Positions 1-11,926 of a DNA stretch of 64,000 nt are shown piece after piece. A program made the translations under genes and the position numbers. Source of the DNA: Rhabditophanes sp. KR3021 (taxonomy: Eukaryota > Nematoda > Chromadorea > Rhabditida > Alloionematidae); contig CAUJLY010000002.1 of assembly GCA_963281155.1 (NCBI GenBank), positions 7,378,001-7,442,000 on the forward strand, in the 5' to 3' direction. Positions within the stretch are counted from its first letter, which is position 1. Every line of letters starts with the position of its first letter. The notes under the pieces were generated by a model. It was not told the DNA's origin. It ran no database searches and saw only the letters and a program-made list of their open reading frames with translations.

Positions 1-462
1 TTAATATGTGGTGTCTATTAAGTCTATAATCGTTTCTTTGAAAAATAAGTATACCCTTTATTGTAAAACAGAAAAAGGTAATTATACCTTTCTGGTTGAA
101 GTTATTAAATTATAATAATTGTATTTGGGAATGTTCGTCCATTCCTCTTTATTTTTTGGAACATCTTTTGCCGATAATAATAAAAAAGTTTATTTTAAAA
201 GGTGTCCTTTTGTTTGTGCAATACTTAGATTGTCTTTAAAAGGGTGTATAATATAGGTTGTCTGTGGAAAGTTTATTAAATTTCAGCTTGTTTATCACAT
301 CACCTTGACAACCACGGCACTACTATAAAAGCATAAATAAGCCAAACTACTACACATATCACCACCTAACCAAAAAGAGATTGTTCGATAATATTTTATG
401 CTGTAACTAAGTAAAACCATTTATTGACCAATACCATTTTAATTGTTGTCTAAAAGGAAGGA
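1..462 (+). promoter_or_regulatory. Upstream region of the KATNIP-like gene with a TATA-like box
   Basis: No coding exon is convincing here. A TATA-like TATAAAAG lies at 324-331, about 130 bases before the proposed ATG at 463. The rest is AT-rich. I cannot exclude further 5' exons of the gene lying before the window. Confidence 0.3.
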
Positions 463-2533
463 ATGAATGGTAATAGTGGGACAGATGGGTGTCAAGAGCA
501 TTTGGAGTAAGTTATAGCTGTTTTAGTTTAGTCAAGTATTGGTTTTTATTATTATTTTTTGTAGACACGAAGGAGTTATGATTCCTGAGTTACCGGTGGG
601 AAAGACACTTACGTTAGCTTTGATTGAGACGTGGAATGGGAAGAGTGATGAGTTTGGGTTGAGAGGGATTGAGATTTTTAATGAAAAAGGTTTATTGGTT
701 AAAGCTGATAAGGTACGTAACTCTATAACTATCTATATACATCGTGTGTGTTTTTAGATTGAAGTAATGGGAAACCTTAAACAGGGTACCATGGATAACT
801 TTGTCAAAACATGTGGTACGATGGTTTGTGAAAAGAGTGGTAATGTTATCATAAAAAGAGATGACCAAGGAAAAGATGATGTAAAGATTAAGATTAGTTT
901 TAGCGAAGTTGAGACCCTAGCGATGATTAGACTATGGAATTATAACAAATGCAGGTGTGATGTGATGATTGGAGTTAGGCTTCTCGAATTATGGCTAGAT
1001 AAGATAAAAATATTTAATGGGGAAATTTCTCCTTCTTATGATTATCATGGAAATTGTGGGATATTAAATGACGTAAGTGGGAAATTAAATAGTGTACAAG
1101 GAATAATTATATTTAGAATATTTGGTTTACTCTATCCGAACAAATATTCGAAGATGTACGTCGCCACGATATCTCTCTAAAATATTATGAAGCCAACGGA
1201 AGAAAGGGAAGCGGAAGCAATAAAATTGAAACAAGAAAAGTTGAATTTAATGGTAAATCTTTTTGTCTTATTAAAACAATAACATTTTGGTTTAGAGAAG
1301 GAAGAATGCTTTGAGGAAATAAATTCCCTAGCCTCATATAGGCCAACGACTAGTGAAGGCGAAAAAAACACGTCCTCATCATCGACAGCTTTGTCAAGTA
1401 CGAGCAAAAGTACGAATGAGACAATCGAGAAGGTAACAAATGTAAGTGGTGTAATGTTAGAGAACAAAGAAGTAGATTACATTAAGGCAAAAATACTTCA
1501 TATAGAATTGGCGTCAAATTGGGGATTGAGTGATTTTATAGGGTTGACAGGTAATTTTTAGGTTATCAAAGAAAGATTAATTTAATTTAAGGCATCCAAA
1601 TGATTGACATCAACAACAAAATAATAGACTCTTCCTCTGTATCAATACAAAGCTCTTCTGGTGACAACTCCACAATTGATCGTCTCTTAAATAACAACAA
1701 TTTAACAGTAAAAAGAAAGGAAATGTACTTGATTCCATTTAATGGATCCTCTGACATTCACACCACTATCACCATAACATTTAAGGAAGAAACAAAGTTG
1801 ATGGGTTTATCATTCTGGAATTATAATGAAAGTTTAGAAATGTCTTATGCTGGTGTCAAATGCATAAAACTGTTTGTGAATGGCCAAATAGTAGGAGATA
1901 ATATAGTTTTAAGGAAAGCTCCTGGATTTGTTTATTTCGACTATCTACAAGATGTATTGTTTAACAAGGAACACAAAGTAGCAACAAAGATGTTGGTTAG
2001 ACCAAATACCAAGTCGGCCAGCGGATGTATGTAAACTATTTTTATGTTTTGTTATCATAACCATATGATTTTTTGTTTCAGTCGTGTATCAGCTACGCTT
2101 GCTGTCGACATGGGGAGATGAGTATTACATAGGGTTAAACGGAATAGAATGTCTAGATAGAAATGGTAGAAAAATAAAACTTAGACCACAAAATTTGGCT
2201 TGCTTCCCTGAGTCAGTAAACATACTCCCTAATGTTAACAATGATCCTAGAGTGTCGACGAACCTGATCAAAGATCATCCTGAAACAGCACGACCTAATC
2301 AAATGTGGCTGACTCCACTACTTCCAAATAAAACAGTCCGAATATTTGTGATCTTTGACTTTCCAACTTATATTTCGGAAATTAGAATTTACAATTATAC
2401 AAAGACGCCATCGAGAGGAGTCAAAGATTTATTGGTTTCGTCGGATGATTTGATTGTATTTAGTGGGGAAGTTCCATGCAGTAGTGATGGGAAAGTTGGG
2501 GTTTTGAGGTTCTCATTAAGAGATTCGATGTAA
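463..2533 (+). CDS. Katanin-interacting protein (KATNIP/KIAA0556, DUF4457) homologue, compact form
   Basis: Seven exons: 463-506, 565-712, 758-1072, 1117-1252, 1296-1550, 1592-2026 and 2082-2533. They join in phase to 594 residues and stop at TAA. Three repeats of the DUF4457 type are visible. Each has a strand like STWGDEYYIGLNGIE (the variants are ETWNGKSDEFGLRGIE and SNWGLSDFIGLTGIQ), followed by a WNYN-type strand (RLWNYNKC, SFWNYNES, RIYNYTKT). Known family role: KATNIP is a ciliary basal-body protein that binds katanin and microtubules. Vertebrate forms exceed 1500 residues with DUF4457 in the C-terminal half, so this protein corresponds to that half only. ATG 463 was chosen because it is in frame through the first splice; more N-terminal exons may lie upstream of the window. 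An AATAAA follows the stop. Confidence 0.8.
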
Positions 2534-4237
2534 TATTTTGACTTGCTCTTTAAATGAATAAATATTTTTTATTAACTCTTAATTACTCGAATTGTGTAAT
2601 TATAATTTTTGTAAAGTAAGAAATAAATATGATAACATGGCAAATTTACTTAACATAACTAGAAATTAATGAATATCTATTTTAACTGTTTAAATGAATT
2701 TTAAAGACTTTTCTTTATTGTCGTTACAAATACCAATCAAACATTTGTACAATTCTCAATCACAAATTCTGTCGGTATAAATATGACATTTTCTTGAATA
2801 TTCAGAATAACTACCAATATCATAATTTAAAACTTATTTTTAAATGCTATTTTGACATCATTGTAGTTGCAAAAAATGAGTTGTTTTTCATTACTATGAT
2901 GCGCCGCGCTAAGGCCTATGATATTTATGAGTCATGATTTAGAAAGAAGATTCCATATTTCGCTTACTTTATTGACAAATATGACGTAAGTTTGTTTGAA
3001 ATGGGAAAAGAAATTCGAAGAGGTATGGTGATGGAAAGCGATTTGAATAAATATGATACTGCAATATCTTTCTGAAAGTTCTCTTCCAAACTTTTCACTG
3101 CTATTGGGCATTGATCAGTTTTCAAAGCATCCAAGTTAATATTTCCGGACAGTAAAAGGTTTTGTAAACTTCTAACATTTTAGGTGACTCAGATGTTCCA
3201 TAAAAAAACATCACTTGAAGTTTTTTTAAAGTAACTAAATTTTACTTCAAAAGACGATTCTCTCATGAGACCTAAATTCTTAATCCATACACATAATATA
3301 ATAGAACATGCAAAATATAAAAATGACTTTTTTTGGTATTACCCGCATTATAATGTAAGTGTATAAATAACCACATTGACAAATTAAATCATTCGCATGA
3401 GACCGTACTAATCAGAATTTAGAAGGATCATTCTTATTTTTGCAGAGGCAAAGTATGAATTAAAATTTGTTTGATATTGCTTTAAATTTTTAGACTAATT
3501 ATTAAACAAATTAATTTTTTTATAAAATAGCAGTAACTTTTGGATGGTTCAATGAGTTTGATTATTGAGTATGTACTTGTTTGCAGCACATAGATCTTGG
3601 GGTTATAAGAAGGCCAGTAATGTTTAAATTAATTAATAGTCAAACATTGGCCTGAAATCAAACAAATTTTGAAAAATGTAAGCTCAAATTGATGTCATCA
3701 TATATAACTCCTTCAAATTGTCAACGTATGTATATATTTAAAAGCTGCCTATATATGCAACTACAAGTTTGTTGCAGACATCTCATTTATAAAATATTAT
3801 TTCAAGATAGTAAACTTGATGCAGATTTTGAAATAAACATATGATGACTTATTGTGAACCTAGATTAAGTTCTTATTCTTCATTTTTGATTTTAAACAAT
3901 TTAGGCTTGACATTGGGTTTGTAAATAAGAATGATAGAAAGACAGAGTTTTGAAATTACAAATAATAAATGTATTATTATACCTTTTTAATGACGAATAT
4001 TATTTTCTTTATTCATAAACAGTCTTTAATTTGTCGTTAAAATCTAAAATTGGACTATCAACTGTGATCAAAGACTATTTAATTCTCCGAATCTTATCAG
4101 TTGATGACTCACTATAGTTATTGGTCTAAATGCTTACTTTTTGATATTAACATTCCATCCATATAAAGTGATTCTCTACTTTTGGACACAAAAAACGTTT
4201 ATTGTATTAAACATTAAAATTGCTAAATATTACAAGA
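2534..4237. other. Intergenic region, no gene seen
   Basis: About 1.7 kb of AT-rich sequence with stops in all frames and no splice-linked open reading. A short GC-rich patch (GATGCGCCGCGCTAAGGC, near 2898) stands out in composition, but I cannot assign it. Confidence 0.5.
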
Positions 4238-5208
4238 ATGAACGTTAACAATAGTTATTCAAAAATAATTTTGTGTAAGTGTCAAAACAATTAAACAAAT
4301 GTATTTTTTAAGTTGGTGGAGCAGATTCAGAAGATGCGGTTGTAGAGGTTGATATTAATGCAAATTCAGTTAAGAGCATTGGAAAATTAAGAATTGAAAA
4401 AGATTGCCATTCCTCAGAAAGAATAGGAAATGATGTATTTGTATTGGGAAGTTCATATAGCAGAGCAATCGAAAAGTATGTTACTTACTTTAAGTTAATA
4501 AGTGAGCATTTTTAGGTATAACTTGGAAAGCAATCAATCTGAAGTTCTTTCCATAGAAATGACTTCTAACAAATATTTTTATTCGACTGTTCTTCATTCA
4601 AATAAGATTTTTGCTATTGGTGGAAGATTAAATAATGCATCAATTGACACTGTCGAATAGTAAGTACGACATTCGTTATTTGTATTTACATTTAGTTTTG
4701 AGCCTGAGAAAATGAAATGGATTGATGGTCCTAAATTATTGCAAAAATTCGAAACTCACGATTCAGTTAATATTGATGAAGTTATATATGCTGCGGGAGA
4801 TTTCGAATCTAACAAGTTTCTAAGGTAATTAAAGGCAGTAATTAAGTAAATGAAGTCTTTAGATTTGATCCTCGTGAAGGTAAATGGATTTTTTTGGCTG
4901 ACATTCCGAATAAAACATTTCATACTAGTATGTCTGTGTTTGAACAAACAATTACATGCACAGGAGGTTGCGACACTCAAACATTGTGCCAACTTTACGA
5001 CTTAAAAAATGGTAAATGGGATCAACTTCCAAATTTGCCGATTCCTTTCTGGGGTGCTAGATCCATTGAAAACAAGGCATCAATTGTTATCATAGGTGGA
5101 TATAATACTGACAAAATGTATTCTTACAACAAAAATAACCAAACCTGGAGTGCGCTTTATATTAGATTGCCAGAAGCAAATTGTCACAGCTCCAAAGTTT
5201 GGATATGA
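4238..5208 (+). CDS. Kelch-repeat protein lacking BTB-BACK (Kelch copy A)
   Basis: Five exons: 4238-4274, 4313-4475, 4516-4659, 4696-4824 and 4863-5208. They join in phase to 272 residues. Kelch blade signatures are visible: ILFGG, KIFAIGGRLN, VIYAAGD and IVIIGGYNTD, each followed by the usual Y..W pattern (EKMKWIDGP, REGKWIFLA, NGKWDQLP, NQTWSA). Exon lengths 163, 144, 129 and 346 equal those of the Kelch genes at 38642-39648 and 43650-45448, so the three are recent paralogues. The first exon keeps only the last residues of the BACK-end exon of the full-length copy, and its own ATG opens the frame. No BTB domain is present, so it could bind substrates but not a cullin through BTB. A decayed but open paralogue is the alternative. 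Confidence 0.7.
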
Positions 5209-5547
5209 TTTATTATAAAATATTGTTGTGTGCAAAGTTCTTTTATGTGTTGATAAGTAAAAGCATCTAAATAAGTGCATTTTTAATACCTTGTATATCT
5301 CAGAAACAAGTGGATTTTGATTTGGTTATTGCATAAAATTTGACGTTTTTTGGTAGTTACATTGAATGTGATTAAGTGTCATAAAGTGCTTACGTTTAAT
5401 TGACAAGAAAATTTACACATAAAATTGTCTAAAATTATGAGCTCTTTCTTATTTTGATAATTTAAATTGTTACAATAATTTTTATTATCAAAGCTTGCTA
5501 AATATTTTAGCATTTGTAACTTATTGTCCATTTTTTAAAATGATAAA

Positions 5548-5940
5548 ATGGAAGCCATGTTAGAGATTATGCATAAGATAATAGGGTATGCTGGAACTTA
5601 TTATGCCACTTTGCATGGCATCACTCAAACTTGTGGAAAATTTGAGCAGTATGTTAATGAAACTAAGTTATGCATAAAGTATCGTTATGACGAACCGTAT
5701 GCTTCTTTGATATTGGGGGTAGTTATCAATTTAACTTATTATATATTTTTTTGAATTTGGAAGAGTATAATAGCTATCAATCAATGATTTCATGTTTATA
5801 ATTAAGACCACCTTTAACTTCACAAGTAGCTTCAAAATCAATCTCGACATAATATGGAAAAGTTGGTTCAGTTGGATGTGTTTAAGTACTTTGATTGCTT
5901 GAATAATAAGTATTTGAACTGTGAAAGAGGATGTTTAAGG
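5548..5940 (+). CDS. Hypothetical short Cys-containing protein or exon pair
   Basis: An open reading from ATG 5548 runs 68 codons. Either it stops at 5754, or it splices at a GT near 5719. A second open stretch begins at an ATG near 5853 with codons rich in Cys and aromatic residues (YFDCLNNKYLNCERGC) and ends at a GTAATA donor near 5940. The spacing of Cys and aromatic residues recalls nematode secreted Cys-rich domains (DUF19/T20D4.11-like), but this is only an impression. I do not recognise the gene, and the exon linkage is unproven. Confidence 0.25.
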
Positions 5941-6226
5941 TAATAAACGATATGAATAAAATTTGTAATTCACATTTCTGATATACACAATTCAAATGCC
6001 AAAAGGATCAGGACAAACGCTAATATGGTTTAACAAGTACTTTCAAAGCGCATTTCTTTAATTTTAAATATGGATATTAAATTAAAAAAGAAACAAACAA
6101 ATATTTGCCAAATCTTGAATACAATGAACATTAAAGTGATAATTATGTGCTGATAAAAAGGCTTTTAATATTATTAAATGCTTAAACATTGGCATACAAT
6201 GTTGACAAAGTTAATTACAAAAAAGA

Positions 6227-6299
6227 TGCTCCGTGTGAGGCTCGAACTCACGACCTTCAGATTATGAGACTGACGCGCTGCCGGCTGCGCCAACGAAGC
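6227..6299 (-). tRNA. tRNA-Met (CAT), elongator
   Basis: The minus strand reads from GCTTCGTTGGCGCAG to CACACGGAGCA, 73 nt. The seven-base acceptor stem pairs (one U-G), the D arm carries GGCGCAGCCGG, the anticodon loop is CTCATAA with anticodon CAT, and the T arm is GTGAGTTCGAGCCTCAC. It matches the metazoan elongator Met type (GCGTCAGTCTCATAATCTGA core). There is no intron. Confidence 0.95.
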
Positions 6300-7058
6300 T
6301 TGTGAGCCTATTTTCATCTAACCACCAAAAAAATTCATTTCAAATTCAAATTGGTTACAAAGTCATGCATTCAACATAAATAAATAGAAAGGTATTTAGT
6401 AAAAAAACTTGGATGGCAATAAATTATTTGACATTAAAAATTAGATAAAAAACTAGAGAATTATATTTAATGCAGGATCTAGTGAATCAACTTTTTTGAT
6501 AAACAGTTACAATAATATTTGTCACTGTATATTTCATAACATTACAAAATATCAGTAACTATATATTTTTGTTTATCAAGTATATTTGCAATACACGACA
6601 ATTAGAACTTCATAATAAAATCAGTAGGTAAAATTACGGATATTTGTTCAAACAACTGGTAAGCGGTATACTTTTTGTGTGCTTTGGGACAAATTTGTTG
6701 TCTTGCATAATTATTTAAAAGGAATGGATTTCTAATTCATTTCAATTCAAAAATGATTTGCCATGATATTTACAACATACAGAAGAATTTTTGAAGAATT
6801 CTTTCTTGGTATAAACAATATTTACTTATTTTAGACTTCAAAGATGTTATGATATAAAGATGCGTTCATTTGTATCAAACAAAAATATATTTTAATGAAC
6901 ACGAACAATAACATTATTACCCAGACACATTAATAATTTAATATTGAAGTTATTTTTATTTAGTAAAAAAAAGCTGTGTTTTAGGAATTCCTAAGATAAA
7001 TTTCATAAAAAAGCATATAATTAATGTAATACTCTTTATTAATTTAAAGAATGGAAAT
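6300..7058. other. Intergenic region, no gene seen
   Basis: Highly AT-rich sequence between the tRNA and the srx-like receptor. No open reading or splice-linked exons can be supported. Confidence 0.5.
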
Positions 7059-7956
7059 ATGTCTACAATGGTAATGACAATTTATATTTTAATCATCTTT
7101 GCAGGGTTAACTTTGCATGCTATATGTATTTATTCCATACTAAAATTTAAAGCTTTTAAAAACTGCTTTGGTTACATATGCTTAAGCATATCTATAGTTG
7201 ATTGCCTGCTTATTGTTAACTTGGCATTTTACGCATTTTACAACTTTGAAATCAAGAATATTGTTCCAGTTGAAATTACATTTTACCAAAGATTAGGCGG
7301 TTTTGTTATGATTTATTTGTGGGGATTGCTATCATTTCTACATTTATTTGAAAATGTCAATAGAATAATTGCTGTATTTTAAGAGATTTAATACAAAAGT
7401 CTCTCTCATTTACACTTTATCAATATGGATCCTTTCACTTATATATCTTTTACCAATCATAGATAATAGATGTTCACGTTATTATAATCCAGTGACATAT
7501 ACATGGGAAACACTATATCATAGTTCATGTCAAAATTTATCAAACACAATCTTCCAATATTATTCTAATTTTTTATGCTTTGTGGCTGAAATAATTATGA
7601 ATATTTTAGTTATTAGATGTATTTTTAAAAATAGAAAAACAACCCAAAAAGCTACTCACATGATCCTTTCAACAACAATAAATGTTGATCAACATGTCTC
7701 AAAAAATGCAATTTTTACAAAAGAAAATATATTCGCTTTTCAATGTGTTTTTGTCACTATTTGTATTTTTTCAAACTCACTTATTTATTTATTATTGGTG
7801 AAAATCGAAAATACATCATTTAATTTGAAATTTGTAAAGGAAATAATTGCATTAGTCTTTATATCTTCAGATGCTATTATCTTAATTGGATGCAACAAGG
7901 AAATCAAAAATATGTTTTCTGGAGCAGTATTAACTGTAACAAATAATTTACAATGA
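7059..7956 (+). pseudogene. srx-like nematode chemoreceptor (7TM GPCR) with one frame break
   Basis: Two open frames (7059-7382 and 7369-7956) form one 7TM protein. TM1-TM2 lie around SILKFKAFKNCFGYICLSIS. TM3 ends with an ENVNRIIAVF motif at the DRY position. TM4 is followed by a loop with CSRYYNPVTYTWE...C, very like the second extracellular loop of Srx receptors. TM5 to TM7 follow, and the tail is short. The frame is lost at GTATTTTAAG near 7374-7383: an extra T in the run would account for it. Either this is a young pseudogene or a single-base consensus error. The 28-nt GT..AG across the break would delete the conserved NRIIAV, so it is not a credible intron. It is convergent with the receptor at 8115-9142. 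Confidence 0.7.
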
Positions 7957-8114
7957 ACTTTAATAAAAACATTTTTAATTAAGTCAATATTAGATTTATT
8001 AGTGAATAAAATTGAATAGTGTATGTACTTATTACTATATTGTTAGTAGACTTTTATTAATTATGACAAAAGTAATAAAAGAATATTACTTGCGTTGATC
8101 TGAATTATGAATGG

Positions 8115-9142
8115 TTATACTCTTCTTTGATTGTTTGCAACATTAAAGCTGTTTGTGATAACCAAAAATATACGTTCTGTAGTAGTGATTTTCTGTACGC
8201 CAATAATAGGTAAAGAAATAATTTGGTTTGTTAGATTGCTTTTATTTTTGTAATACCAAATTACACTAACATTCCCTCCTGTAAATGATAGAACTATGAT
8301 ACCAATCATGAAGTTTGATATTTTAAACAAAAAATCAAAATTACTGTTATCTTTGTTTAAAAAACAGGTGTAACAACTGTGAGTCCAACATTGAGGCCAA
8401 AAAATAATAGCACTATAATGAAATTACTAATATAATATTTTAGTATACTACCAAAATTTCGTGTTGAAGAGGTGTTATTATAAGATATTTAAAATTAAAT
8501 AGAAGTCATTAGAATCAGATTGCAACTACCAAAAGTTTTATCAGAATGTTAATATTTATTGCATTCTAAAAACATCTGCTAAATATATCACATTTTTATT
8601 GAAAGTTTACGTGGAAGCATTAATAATCAAAGGGGAATTTATATTCATAACTTTTTAAGACATATACAGAGAGATTTTATCAGACACAAAGGAATAGTTA
8701 AGCATGTTGTGCCATATAAGATTTTTTCAAATAAATTCATACAAGACATGTTTTTCCGTCTACAGAACACATCATATTTTGTAAGGAACGTAATCAAAAC
8801 TATGAAAGGCAAATAACAGCAAATAATTATTGCAAAGCATACCAACAAAAAAACTACAGTTTCATTTTTAAATACTTTTACATATCCATTAATACCAATA
8901 CTTGGCAATGAGCCAATTACAAATGGCTGAGGCAATATGTTAAATAAGAATAGGAACATATCGTCTGTTAAAGACGTATATTTAGATTTACAAAGAAATT
9001 CACTCATAATTGTAGGGGGTTTAAAATGAATTGTAAAAAATACGAAAATAATTGAGAAAATTCCAATTATTCCCACAATATATAAAGTATTTGAATGAAC
9101 AGTCATATTCAAAAAGGGAGAATAATTATAAACTATGCCCAT
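8115..9142 (-). pseudogene. srh/str-like nematode chemoreceptor remnant
   Basis: The minus-strand open frame 9142-8645 encodes 165 residues with about four hydrophobic helices. It has a QPFVIGSLPSIGINGY motif with prolines and glycines placed as in the TM2-loop of Srh/Str-type receptors. Further fragments follow in other frames: a TM-like stretch in a short frame around 8490-8365 (after SSTRNFGSILKYY), and another at 8350-8115 (FMIGIIVLSFTGGNVSVIW). The parts cannot be joined by credible introns, and several stops intervene, so I read it as a degraded receptor gene. Subfamily assignment is tentative. Confidence 0.45.
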
Positions 9143-9862
9143 AATAAAAAATTATTATCCAAATGAAATAAAAATAATTTTAACATTTCATTGAAAGTAC
9201 ACCTGTAAAACGCATTATTTAATAACACATTAATTATTAAGCATGCTTTAGAGCTTAAATAAGTAAAAATTACAGATGTTTCTGGCATTCACTGATTCAT
9301 GTCCAGCATCATACATTAAAGGGAAGTCTCTGAAAGATGAAACTCATTTTAGTTAATTTTTGAATGGCAAATTTATTCGAAATGTAGTTCAATAAAAACA
9401 ATGTTTAGAGGAAATAAGCATAGATTTTCTAAATTATTTCCTTTAAGATAAGAAAGTTGTTTATGTGCTTAATAACCAAAATTAGGTTGTTTATTCCCGT
9501 GATCTAGATATTAATTTGATAAAACTATAATTTAGCTTTGTCTTATTATTCTTTGTAATTAGTTGGACATTCTACGAATATTTTTGTTATCCTTTTCTGT
9601 GATTAATTGTTCATTTGATTTAATAAATGTGTTCAAATTCGTATGTTCAAAGAACTGTTTTAATGGGAAAGATTAAAGTGCATAAAAAAGTTATTTTACA
9701 CATTTTTTAAATAGCACAAACTATATTTATATGGTTAGTTAGATTAAAAAAGTGTTGCTGATCATTGGTCTGGAAAGTTGGATTTTTTAATGGCGTTGAA
9801 ATTAACAAGTATGAAGTTATTATTTAAATTGAATTCTATTTAATTCATTCATTCATTTTAAA
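9143..9862. other. Intergenic region upstream of the secreted-protein cluster
   Basis: AT-rich, no supported gene. It separates the divergent receptor remnant from the first of the three tandem secreted-protein genes and presumably holds that gene's promoter. Confidence 0.4.
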
Positions 9863-10509
9863 ATGAACTCAAAAATGAAGTTCCGAGCTATTTGTTTGAT
9901 CATTTTATTTTTAAATCAAGGAACATGTCAAGATGGAGTTGAATTGAAACAGAAAGCTGTTACAAGAGCAACCAATTATGGTTCGTCTTACTTTTCATCG
10001 GATCAGTATATTGAGGTAAGCTATGAATAGAAGTACATATTAATACCCAAATTCAGATGTTTGATTTTGTTTTGGATGAAATACAAAGTGGAAAGGATGC
10101 TAGTAAAGTTGGATCTAATGCAGTTACAAAAATGATGTCCATCTTAACTCCTGAACAATATAGTGAGGTAATGGGATTTGGGGCAACTTTAGTTGTTGCT
10201 CTTGGCTTAACTGGCATCACGGGTTTTTTTAACAAAGTTTCTACAGTTCTCGCCAACAACATGGCAGCTTTCTTCGAACAAATTCAAACCAAATCTGTAG
10301 CATTAAAAGCTAATGGAGCATCAGATTTAGAAATAGATCGTCAGGGATATATTATGGCCTTGGAGTTCTTAACCCCAAAACGTTGTGAGACGCTTATTTG
10401 TAGAGTCAAAAAATCCTTTACACCTAGTCAATGGTCCAAAATGTATAATGGTTTATCTAAATTTTTGTTGATTACTAAGTATAATGATAATGAAGATTGT
10501 CAATTTTGA
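9863..10509 (+). CDS. Small secreted helical protein, tandem copy 1
   Basis: Two exons, 9863-10015 and 10057-10509 (phase 0), 201 residues. A signal peptide (MNSKMKFRAICLIILFLNQG, cut probably after TC) is followed by QDGVELKQKA, shared with the two downstream copies. The mature part is predicted helical, has a central hydrophobic VALGLTGITGFF segment, and ends with an ICRVKKSF...W.KMYNGLSKFL block. I do not recognise the family. The three tandem copies share intron position, signal and block order, so the gene is real and locally duplicated. Likely secreted. Confidence 0.8.
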
Positions 10510-10520
10510 GAGATACTTGT

Positions 10521-10599
10521 TAAATAAAGTTCATTTTATTACTTATGTTGCTAAATAAAGTTCATTTTATTACTTATCTTACTAAATAAAGTTCATGTT
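10521..10599 (+). repeat. 31-bp tandem repeat carrying three AATAAA signals
   Basis: Copies start at 10521, 10552 and 10583 (the last is partial), each opening TAAATAAAGTTCAT. The array lies 12-90 bases after the stop of secreted-protein copy 1, so it triples the poly(A) signal of that gene. Confidence 0.85.
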
Positions 10600-10921
10600 T
10601 GATTTGAAAGCGTTGTAATTTTCCATTTAATCAAATTTTTGTATTGTCTGTTTAATTGTGCTCATTTTGTATTTCATTTAACTAATATACTGAATAAATC
10701 ATCATTGAAATGTATTTATTTTTAATCTACACACATTTATGTAGTTAAATTACGAAATTCGCTTAAATCATTTTAAATGAGGAAGTTTAGAACGATAATT
10801 AGTTACAAAATATCAAAAAGCATTGACATGGATGTAAGTAAATCTCTTTAATTTGAGGGCAATATGATGTATATAACATAGTTACAAGATAAATTTATTT
10901 TGAAAAGTTATTATTTTGCAA

Positions 10922-11628
10922 ATGACTAAAAATAGAGATATTAAGGCTATTTGTTTGTCTATTTTATTTATTACTCATAGTGTTTATTGCCAAGATGGTT
11001 CAGTATTAAGGGAAAAGGCTGCTACAAGAGCTTCTAATTATGCTTCTACATATCTTAGTAAAACGCAATGGATAACTGTAATTGATTATTTAATATTAAA
11101 AATTAAAAACTAAATGCTTATTTAATTATTACAGCTTTTCGATTATGGTATAGAACAAATGATTGGTGGTAACCCTGTAGCTAATGTTGGAACTAACTTA
11201 ATGGCTAAAATGATAGGTGTTGTAACAGTTGGCCAGATGGCTGATGCTACAGCTTTTGGCGTTGTATTAACCTTGAACTTAGGCTTATTTACTGGAATAG
11301 CAACATTTCTAAGTAGAACTTCCACAGTTATTGGCAACAACTTAAATGGCATTTTCAATCAAATTCAGCAACGAAGTGTTACAATGAGAGCAAATGGCAA
11401 AACACATCAAGAAATAATTAACCAGTCATATCAAATGGGGCTAGAATTTTTTACAGCAAAACAAATTGGCAAGTCATAGATTTTATATCTTTATTATCTT
11501 CTTTCTTAGAAACAATTTTTTGCAGATTCAAGCGACAATTCAAAGCTGCTGAATGGAATAGAATTTATACCAACTTAACTAAGTTTGTCTTAATAGCTAA
11601 ATACAATAATAATTGTGCTTTTCTATAA
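10922..11628 (+). CDS. Small secreted helical protein, tandem copy 2 (with a GC-AG intron)
   Basis: Exons 10922-11077, 11135-11468 and 11510-11628 give 202 residues. The signal peptide is around DIKAICLSILFITHSVYC, then QDGSVLREKA. The second intron starts GCAAGT (11469) and ends CTTTCTTAG (11509). This GC-AG junction restores the family block (KQIETIFCRFKRQF, then AAEWNRIYTNLTKFVL) in phase, which is why I accept it. Without it the protein would stop at 11479 and lose its conserved C-terminus. The other two copies have no intron there, so this one was gained, or is lost in the others. Function unknown; likely secreted. Confidence 0.8.
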
Positions 11629-11926
11629 TTTATCAAAGATAAATGTTCATTATTCTTTACATAAATTGTTATTAAAGTACTATAGATACATATATTTAGT
11701 TTGATTTACAAAAAATAATTGAAGCTGTTAAATTCAAATAAAAAATATTTAATCTGAATTTAAAGATTGACAACTTTTTTGGTACTCGTTTGTAAAGGTT
11801 AAATTAAAGAGATAATGTGGTATAAACTTTTATTAAAATTAACTACCGTTTTATCAGGGATTAATATTTGATCAAGATCATGTATATATTTAAAAGATTT
11901 TAGTTGTGAAAAGAAAGTATTTCAAT

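Noticed and set aside
1093..1116. 24-nt intron in the KATNIP-like gene
   Set aside because: A 44-nt GT..AG at 1073-1116 with a GTAAGT donor has the normal size and is also in phase.
1177..1467. Minus-strand open frame in the KATNIP-like gene
   Set aside because: Overlaps exons 4 and 5, whose in-phase splicing and DUF4457 motifs are convincing.
7356..7383. 28-nt intron explaining the srx-like frame break
   Set aside because: Too short, and would remove the conserved NRIIAV after TM3.
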